A stretch of 46,769 nt of DNA from Planctomycetota bacterium (GTDB lineage: Bacteria; Planctomycetota; J058). Made by a program: the position numbers and the translations under genes. This document shows positions 41,552 through 46,769 of the stretch, piece after piece. Within the stretch, counting starts at the first letter, position 1, and every line of letters begins with the position of its first letter. The DNA is taken from assembly GCA_003695705.1 (NCBI GenBank), contig RFHU01000072.1:1-46769 (forward strand). Direction: 5' to 3'. Below the pieces are notes generated by a model. The model did no database searches, was not told the DNA's origin, and saw only the letters and a list, made by a program, of their open reading frames with translations.

Positions 41552-43849
41552 TCAGAAGATCCCGTCGGAGAAGGGATCGACAGGCTCGGCCTCGATGGGG
41601 ACCTCCGCCTCCTCCTCGCCGCCCTCCGCCGCCGCGGGCGTTTCCTCCGCGCCGCTCGCGTCGGCGCCGTCGTCCTCCCGTCCGGGCGCCCCGGAGACCC
41701 GCGCCGGCTCGAGCGGCTCGTCGGGGACCTCGGCGGCGCGGCGCAACTGCCACTCCGCATCGACCAGGCCTCGCTTCAGCAGACGCAAGGCTTCGCGGGC
41801 ACGCCCGGCTTCTTCGTTGCGGCCGAGGGCGCGCAGCGGCACGCCGCAGAGACGCAGGACCTGGATCGCCTGGCGAAAGGCGCGGACCACGTCGCCGTCG
41901 GAGGCGTCGGTCAGGTCGCGGAGTTCGGCGAATTCGGCGCCCTCCGCCCAGGCAGCGGCCGTCGCGGACAGGTTCCAATCGAGCGGCTTGGAAGGGGGAG
42001 CAATCCCGCGCTCTTCCTCGAGGGCCACCAGCGCGTTCACCGCCCGCTCGGCCGTTCGGTAGGACTCGCGACCGAGGAGCGCGCGGGGAGGCTTGCCGCC
42101 GTAGTAAACCCCCGGCCGGCTCTCGTGGACCACGGCCACGGCCAGCGCGCACAGGGCCACGGCGTCGAGGCGCTTGAAGAGGCCGCTCCACACCAGCTCG
42201 GTGACCACGAGTTCGTGGCCGAAGACCTGCATGGCAAAGCGGCCACGGTCGGTGACCTGCCCCTGGGCGTCGAGGTAGCCGAGCTCTGCCAGCAGGCCGA
42301 GCCTGAGGCGGACCTGCTCGACCACGCTCCGGTAGCGGGCGCCGCTCGAGGGCGCAGCGCGTTCGCGCTCTTCGCGCTCGCGGCGCTCCTCGTGCCGGCG
42401 TCCGCGGCGACCGCGGTTGTGGCCGCGACGCTCGCGCTTGCGCTCGCCCTTGCTCTTGCTCTTGCGCGTCGCGCGGGCGCGGCGGGCCCGGAAATTCGCG
42501 AAGGAGCGCTCGCAGGCTTCGTAGATGGCGTCGCCCAGGCGGTGGTAGAGGTTGAGCAAGGTGCCGTAGGAGAGGTTGAACTGGCTCACCACCGGCTCGA
42601 CCTTCCCCTTCACGAGGGTCGTCACCAGCGAAGGGTCGTCGCGGTAGGGGTCGAAGGTGATGTAGACCGTCCCCTTGGGGTCGATCCCGCGGCGTCCGGC
42701 GCGCCCGGCCATTTGCTGGAACTGGCGGGTCTTGAGGGGGACGAAGCTGACTCCGTTCCAGCGGCGAAGGCCCTCGAAGGCGACCGAACGCGCGGGCATG
42801 TTGACGCCCAGCGCGAAGGTCTCAGTGGCGCAAAGGAGCTTGAGGTAGCCCTCGGCGAAGAGGCGCTCGACGACTTCCTTGAGGGGAGGGAGGAGCCCCG
42901 CGTGGTGGTAGGCGATCCCGTGCCCCACCAGCTCACCCAGCGCGCGCGTCTCTTCGTCCTTCGGGTCGAGCTCGAAGGCGTGGATCAGGCGGTCGAACTC
43001 GGCGCGCGCCGCCTTGCCCTCGGCGTAGGTCGCGTGCAGGTCGAGGTCTCGGCAGGCGCGAGCGAGCTGCCCGCAGGCCGCTCGCGAGTAGAGGAAGAAC
43101 AGCAGGGGGAGCTCGCGACGGTTGAGCACGGTGGCAACGAGCTTCCGCTGCGCGGCCAGGTAGTAGCCGCGGACGTCCTGCCGGCGCTGGTGGCGCATGC
43201 GCTGGAACTGGCGGCGACCGAGGCGGAGCTCGCGAACTCGTTCGAGAGGAACGACCTTGCCCTCGGTCGAGGAAACCTTGACGGCGAGAGGGACCGGGCG
43301 GCGCGTCTCGAGGACGACGCGAACCGGCCCTTCGCGAACTTCGCGCATCCAGTCCGCCAGCTCGTCGAGGTTGGAGACGGTGGCCGAGAGGGCGAGAACC
43401 TTCACGCTGGGGGGAGCGAAGATGAGCGACTCCTCCCACACGGTTCCTCGCTCGGGATCGTCGAGGTAGTGGACCTCGTCGAAGATCACCCAGGAGGTCT
43501 GAGCGGCCCGCTGGGGGTCGTCGAAGATGGTGTTGCGGAAGATCTCCGTGGTCATGATGACCACCGGGGCGCCGGGGTCGATGGACACGTCGCCCGTGGA
43601 AATGCCCACCTTGCCCGGGTAGGCGGCCGAGAGGTCGCGGTACTTCTGGTTGGAGAGGGCCTTGATGGGCGCGGTGTAGATCGCTCGGCCCCCGCGAGCG
43701 AGGACCTGCTCGATGGCGTATTCGGCGACCAAAGTCTTCCCGGCCCCCGTGGGGGCGGCGACGATGACGTTCTCGCCTCGGTCGATGGCCTCGAGGGCTT
43801 CGCGCTGGAAGCGGTCGAGGACCAGTCCCTTGTAGCTCTTGGTGTTCAC
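41552..43849 (-). CDS. Ski2-like DEVH-box RNA helicase
   Basis: About 765 residues. RecA-like domain 1 has Walker A AAPTGAGKT (31-39), the TAPIKALSNQKY motif, DEVH at 124-127 and LSATVSN. Domain 2 has YHHAGLLPPLKEVVE, CATETFALGVNMPARSV and motif VI QMAGRAGRRG, which together are characteristic of Ski2/Mtr4-like helicases. A basic, Arg/Lys-rich insert (about residues 460-510) and a very acidic C-terminal tail (EGGEEEAEVPIEAEP) flank the C-terminal helical part. RNA turnover or structural remodelling is the likely role. GTG 43849 gives a complete N-terminus. A minus-strand TACACT at 43906-43911 is a plausible -10 with a leader of about 50 bases. Confidence 0.92.
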   Translation of the reverse strand: MNTKSYKGLVLDRFQREALEAIDRGENVIVAAPTGAGKTLVAEYAIEQVLARGGRAIYTAPIKALSNQKYRDLSAAYPGKVGISTGDVSIDPGAPVVIMTTEIFRNTIFDDPQRAAQTSWVIFDEVHYLDDPERGTVWEESLIFAPPSVKVLALSATVSNLDELADWMREVREGPVRVVLETRRPVPLAVKVSSTEGKVVPLERVRELRLGRRQFQRMRHQRRQDVRGYYLAAQRKLVATVLNRRELPLLFFLYSRAACGQLARACRDLDLHATYAEGKAARAEFDRLIHAFELDPKDEETRALGELVGHGIAYHHAGLLPPLKEVVERLFAEGYLKLLCATETFALGVNMPARSVAFEGLRRWNGVSFVPLKTRQFQQMAGRAGRRGIDPKGTVYITFDPYRDDPSLVTTLVKGKVEPVVSQFNLSYGTLLNLYHRLGDAIYEACERSFANFRARRARATRKSKSKGERKRERRGHNRGRRGRRHEERREREERERAAPSSGARYRSVVEQVRLRLGLLAELGYLDAQGQVTDRGRFAMQVFGHELVVTELVWSGLFKRLDAVALCALAVAVVHESRPGVYYGGKPPRALLGRESYRTAERAVNALVALEEERGIAPPSKPLDWNLSATAAAWAEGAEFAELRDLTDASDGDVVRAFRQAIQVLRLCGVPLRALGRNEEAGRAREALRLLKRGLVDAEWQLRRAAEVPDEPLEPARVSGAPGREDDGADASGAEETPAAAEGGEEEAEVPIEAEPVDPFSDGIF

Positions 43850-44013
43850 CTCGCCCCTTCCGGGCTCCTGCCGGCCCCAGGCCCCGCGGGGCGTGTCCTG
43901 CCCTAAGTGTAATCGCCGCCGCCGTCAGTCGGCCCCGGGCAACGGCGGCCGGGGCTGAATGCAACCGTCGGCGGCGCGTCCCAAGCGACGGAACGAGCCC
44001 CGAGAGGTGCGAC

Positions 44014-44271
44014 GTGATCGACCGCTTGCGCTTCCGTCTGGCCTTCGCCGCCGCCTCCTTCGCTCTGCTCTTCGCCGCCGGGTGCCGGATCGTCCCCGGC
44101 GGTGCGCTCGAGCCGAGCGAAGCCCTCCAGCCGGTTTCCCACGGCTCGGAGCTGTTGGCCGTGGCGTTCCTAGTGGCCTTCGTCACCGTCCCGCTCGACC
44201 TCATGCTCCTCTGCGTGACCCACCACGATCCCTTCCCGATCACGCGCGCCGTCTTCTGCGCCTGCAGGTAG
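44014..44271 (+). CDS. Small hypothetical membrane protein or lipoprotein
   Basis: An 85-residue protein with a basic start, a hydrophobic segment ending in LFAAGC (possible lipobox at Cys24), and a second hydrophobic helix (LLAVAFLVAFVTVPLDLMLLCV). It could be a lipoprotein with one membrane helix or a two-helix membrane protein. No homology is recognised. GTG 44014 has AGAGG 8 bases upstream. The 251-base gap that follows holds only a GC-rich hairpin (44310-44331, one bulged base) between convergent genes. Confidence 0.6.
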   Translation: MIDRLRFRLAFAAASFALLFAAGCRIVPGGALEPSEALQPVSHGSELLAVAFLVAFVTVPLDLMLLCVTHHDPFPITRAVFCACR

Positions 44272-44522
44272 GCCGCGGGGGAGCTCTCGCGAGGGCGAAG
44301 GATCGGCCCGTGCGCCGGAGCCGGCGCGCACCCTCGGTCCTCGCGCTCCGAAGGGGCGGACGCCTGGGCGCACTGCGGGGCTCGGGAGCCAGACCCGTTT
44401 CGGCTGCGGCGGCCCGGCGACCGAGCGGACGCGCCGGCCGGGGGGAGCGCGCCGCGGGTGGCGAAGGCGCCGGCGGAGAGCGCAACCCGCGCGCAGAGCG
44501 CTGGGATCTTGCGGGCGAGGAC

Positions 44523-45227
44523 TTACTCGTCGTAGGGGTCCATCACGTTCGTCGCCCGATGCCCTTCCTTCTCGGAGAGTTGGGAGGGAAAGTAGCCGCC
44601 CTCGTAGGGCTCGGAGACGAGGACCCCTCCGTGCAGGCTGCTGATGTCGCTGAGGCGGAAGCGGATGAGCGCCTTTCGAGGGCCCGTGTAGCGGGGAACG
44701 GCGAACTCCCAGTACTCGCCGGGCGCGAGGGAGACCGAGTGGTAGCTGTTGCCGCACCAACTCTGCGGCAGGTATTCGAGGGGCTTCCAGCCGTCTTCGG
44801 TCAGCGCCTCCTGGATCAAGGAGAGGCGGCTGTCGGAGGCCTCGAAGACGTGCTCTTGCGAGCTGCCGTTGACCAAGAGCAGGCGCATGCCGAGCTGCCC
44901 GCGAAAGTCGGTGACGACCTCCGGTTCGGGCACCAAACGCAAGTCTTTCCACCTAGCAGTCTTCAGCTTCTTGGGGGTGTTCTCGGATTTGTAGTAGCCG
45001 TTTCCCGGCAGCTTGGGATCCCCCGAGTAAGCGAGGCAGTAGCCGCGCAGCATGACGCGGCTCTCGAACAGGTTGCGGGGGGCGGGCGCACCGGCGCGCT
45101 CCCCGGCGCCCTCGGGGCGCGCGGCCTCCTCTGCGGAGGCCGAGCGCTCCGGTGGAGTCGGCGCCGCGCAGGACGCAAGGACGAGGCTGAGGGCGAACGC
45201 GGCGAGCGGGCGGAACGGACGAAGCAT
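44523..45227 (-). CDS. Putative lipoprotein, unknown function
   Basis: About 234 residues. The signal sequence MLRPFRPLAAFALSLVLASC ends in a good lipobox (LASC, Cys20). A low-complexity Pro/Ala/Glu linker precedes a globular domain with strands such as LGMRLLLVNGSSQEHVFEA, WKPLEYLPQSWCGNSYHSVS and APGEYWEFAVPRY, which resembles immunoglobulin-like or C2-like sandwich folds. The family is not identified. ATG 45227 has GGAGG at 45234-45238. A 9-base inverted repeat surrounds the probable -10 region upstream, suggesting specific regulation. Confidence 0.75.
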   Translation of the reverse strand: MLRPFRPLAAFALSLVLASCAAPTPPERSASAEEAARPEGAGERAGAPAPRNLFESRVMLRGYCLAYSGDPKLPGNGYYKSENTPKKLKTARWKDLRLVPEPEVVTDFRGQLGMRLLLVNGSSQEHVFEASDSRLSLIQEALTEDGWKPLEYLPQSWCGNSYHSVSLAPGEYWEFAVPRYTGPRKALIRFRLSDISSLHGGVLVSEPYEGGYFPSQLSEKEGHRATNVMDPYDE

Positions 45228-45236
45228 GGGGATCCT

Positions 45237-45263
45237 CCGGGCGGATTCGTATACTCCGCCCGG
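45237..45263. promoter_or_regulatory. Inverted repeat around -10 box, probable operator
   Basis: CCGGGCGGA (45237-45245) and its exact complement (45255-45263) flank a 9-base centre that contains TATACG on the minus strand. The repeat sits 10 bases before the lipoprotein ATG and overlaps its GGAGG. Because the -10 lies within the repeat, a repressor binding here would block transcription. Confidence 0.45.
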
Positions 45264-45303
45264 CGGCAAGGAGTTCCCGGGGAGGCGCCTCGGCGAAGCG
45301 GGT

Positions 45304-46314
45304 TCAGGCCGTCCACCGCCGGCGGTCGCTCAAGGCGCGCTCGAGCACCTCGACTCCGGCACGGGGGTCTTGGGCGCCTTCGCTGAGTTGGCGGCGCCAG
45401 CGCCGAGCGCCGGGCTGGCCGGCGAAGAGGCCGAGCAGGGGACGGGCGAGGTGCTGCAAGCGGGCGCCGGCGGCGAGCTGCTGGGCGACGTAGGGGAGGA
45501 GGCGCTCGACCACCTCTTCGCGGGAGGGCGGGGGGGAGGGGTCCCCGAAGAAGCGCCGGTCGGCCTCGGCGAACAGGTAGGGGTCGTCTTGCGCCGCGCG
45601 CCCGATCATGACCGCGTCGACGCGCTCGAGGTGCGCGGCCGCGGCGTCGAGGCTGCGCACCCCGCCGTTGAGTTCGACCTCGAGGTGGGGGAACTCCGCT
45701 TTGAGGCGGTAGACGTCGTCGTAACGGAGGGGGGGCACGGTCCGATTCTGCTTGGGGCTCAGCCCCGACAGCCAGGCCTTGCGGGCGTGGACCGTGAACC
45801 TGTCGGCGCCCGCCGCCGAGACGACGGCCACGAAGTGGGCCATGTCTTCGTAGCGGTCGCGGTCGTCGATCCCGATCCGGTGCTTCACGGTCACCGGGAG
45901 CGCGACCGCGCGGCGCATGGCCTCTACGCAGTCGGCCACGCGCTGGGGATGCGCCATCAGGCAGGCGCCGAAGCGCCCGCGCTGAACGCGGTCGCTGGGG
46001 CAACCGACGTTCAGATTGACCTCGGCGAAGCCCCAGTCCTCGGCAATGCGGGCGCACTCGGCAAGCTCTCCGGGGTCGTCGCCGCCGAGCTGGAGAGCGA
46101 GGGGGCGCTCGCAGGGGTCGTGGGCGAGGTGCCGCTCGCAATTTCCCCGCAGGAGCGCGGCGGTGGTGACCATTTCGGTGTAGAGGAGGGTGCGCCGGGT
46201 GACGGCGCGCAGCGCCCGCCGGAAGTGGCGGTCGGTTACGTCCATCATCGGCGCCACGCTGAGCGGAGGAGCGGGCGCCCGAGGGGCTCCAAGACCAACG
46301 GCGGGCAGAGGCAC
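45304..46314 (-). CDS. dusA: tRNA-dihydrouridine synthase (DusA type)
   Basis: FMN-dependent enzyme that reduces uridines in the tRNA D-loop. About 336 residues. Family motifs: LSVAPMMDVTDRHFRR, TEMVTTAALL, ALQLGGDDPGELAECA, NLNVGCPSDRVQRGRFGACL with the catalytic Cys, VTVKHRIGIDD, FTVHARKAWLSGLSPKQNR and the C-terminal VELNGGVRS, with MIGRAAQDDPYLF. The PSDRVQ.G.FGACLM and SGLSPKENR patterns are DusA-specific rather than DusB or DusC. The GTG at 46314 lies 6 bases after CAGCAT with TTGACG upstream, so the mRNA is probably leaderless. Confidence 0.93.
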   Translation of the reverse strand: MPLPAVGLGAPRAPAPPLSVAPMMDVTDRHFRRALRAVTRRTLLYTEMVTTAALLRGNCERHLAHDPCERPLALQLGGDDPGELAECARIAEDWGFAEVNLNVGCPSDRVQRGRFGACLMAHPQRVADCVEAMRRAVALPVTVKHRIGIDDRDRYEDMAHFVAVVSAAGADRFTVHARKAWLSGLSPKQNRTVPPLRYDDVYRLKAEFPHLEVELNGGVRSLDAAAAHLERVDAVMIGRAAQDDPYLFAEADRRFFGDPSPPPSREEVVERLLPYVAQQLAAGARLQHLARPLLGLFAGQPGARRWRRQLSEGAQDPRAGVEVLERALSDRRRWTA

Positions 46315-46320
46315 GAACCA

Positions 46321-46348
46321 ATGCTGGCCGGGCCTGGCCGCGCGTCAA
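46321..46348 (-). promoter_or_regulatory. Promoter TTGACG-16-CAGCAT, leaderless spacing (dusA)
   Basis: On the minus strand TTGACG (46343-46348), a 16-base spacer and CAGCAT (46321-46326) are followed by 6 bases and the GTG. It is a good -35 with a weaker -10. Confidence 0.5.
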
Positions 46349-46395
46349 GCGCCGCGTCGGGCCGAGCGGGGCCGGCGGGCGCTCGCCGGCGCGGC

Positions 46396-46401
46396 TAGAG
46401 T
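46396..46401 (+). promoter_or_regulatory. -10 hexamer TAGAGT of the terminal kinase gene
   Basis: TAGAGT 15 bases before the GTG at 46417, with GGGGGAGGG between as ribosome site. No -35 match. Confidence 0.4.
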
Positions 46402-46416
46402 GGGGGAGGGGCGGCC

Positions 46417-46769
46417 GTGCGGCGTCTGGGACCTTACGAGTTGCTCGAAGCCCTCGGGCGCGGGGCCGCGGCGACGGTCTACCGAGCCCGGGAGGAGTCG
46501 ACGGGCCGCAGCGTCGCCCTCAAGGTGGTCGCGCGCCCCGAAGACCCGATCGCGCGCGAGCGCTTCCTCCGCGAAGGAGCGGTCCTGGCGGCGCTGCGGC
46601 ACCCCGGAATCCTCGAAGTACACGCCGCGGGCTCCGCGGACGGTCGACTCTATCTGGCGACGGCCCTCGTCGAGGGGGCGCGGACGCTCGATCGGGCCTG
46701 GCAGGGCGAGCCCCTCGAGCAGCGGGTCTCCTGGGTGCGCGACGCCGCCCGCGCGCTCGGGCACGCGCA
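46417..46769 (+). CDS. Ser/Thr protein kinase, N-terminal part (runs off the window)
   Basis: The first 117 residues of a Hanks-type kinase, cut by the window end before the catalytic loop. It shows YELLEALGRGAATVYRA (a degenerate glycine loop with Ala-Ala in place of Gly-Met), the Lys in VALKVV, and RHPGILEVHAAG. The stretch RFLREGAVLAALRHPGILEV and the later VSWVRDAARALGHA are very similar to the kinase of the Ubl operon (RHPGILRVHAAG; VGWVRDAARALGAA), so the two are close paralogues. The GTG is preceded by GGGGGAGGG at a good distance. Its downstream domains are outside the window. Confidence 0.85.
   Translation, partial: MRRLGPYELLEALGRGAAATVYRAREESTGRSVALKVVARPEDPIARERFLREGAVLAALRHPGILEVHAAGSADGRLYLATALVEGARTLDRAWQGEPLEQRVSWVRDAARALGHA

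Noticed and set aside
40667..43906. 1079-codon plus-strand open frame over ettA end and the helicase
   Set aside because: It runs through two well-supported genes on both strands and has no recognisable domain.
1..46769. CRISPR arrays, tRNA or rRNA genes, insertion sequences, prophage
   Set aside because: No regular repeats, no cloverleaf-like sequence, and no transposase, integrase or phage structural motifs were seen by eye in any frame.

Overview
The window is a very GC-rich bacterial chromosome segment with dense coding on both strands, frequent GTG starts and many 4-base start/stop overlaps. I found no rRNA, tRNA, CRISPR array or insertion sequence. The gene mix suggests Planctomycetota: several eukaryotic-like Ser/Thr kinases, an MJ0042-type zinc-ribbon protein, a secreted PQQ-propeller/HEAT protein, an ECF sigma/anti-sigma pair and a valyl-tRNA synthetase with an extra Cys4 insert. 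Myxococcota or another high-GC phylum is not excluded. The taxon is an inference.

Layout. 1-4.1 kb: valS and a DUF454 membrane protein. 4.2-8.1 kb (minus): four genes chained by GTGA overlaps, encoding a homocitrate/isopropylmalate synthase-type enzyme, two aconitase-family subunits and a decarboxylating dehydrogenase; sequence motifs lean towards the homocitrate (alpha-aminoadipate-type) branch, but leucine synthesis is possible. 8.2-10.2 kb: two exported proteins, one interrupted by an in-frame UGA followed by 88 well-formed codons and a SECIS-like hairpin. 10.3-16 kb: BtpA-like protein, thioesterase, ttcA, an AlbA/Schlafen-type protein, an M16 peptidase and nagB. 16-19.7 kb: a malic enzyme/phosphotransacetylase fusion and an FHA-containing kinase 8 bases behind it. 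19.8-21.3 kb: a family 2 glycosyltransferase and a LOG-family protein.

21.4-26.4 kb (minus) holds the most striking locus: a compact E1 - ubiquitin-like protein - E2 - JAMM/JAB peptidase gene run with gaps of 2-31 bases, followed 19 bases later by a transmembrane Ser/Thr kinase with a beta-propeller. A GAF-GAF-adenylate cyclase is divergent from it. This looks like a complete bacterial ubiquitin-like conjugation system wired to signalling genes; the Ubl is YukD-like and lacks a C-terminal di-glycine.

28-46.8 kb: a variant Ser/Thr kinase, the sigma/anti-sigma operon with a clear terminator, an orphan PTS EIIA, PilZ, DksA-like and zinc-ribbon proteins, the PQQ/HEAT protein overlapping a DUF2254 membrane protein, ettA, a Ski2-like helicase, two small envelope proteins, dusA and the start of another kinase.

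Across the window about a dozen genes carry a TAnnnT-like hexamer ending only 6-8 bases before the start codon. This implies widespread leaderless transcription and helps fix several starts.
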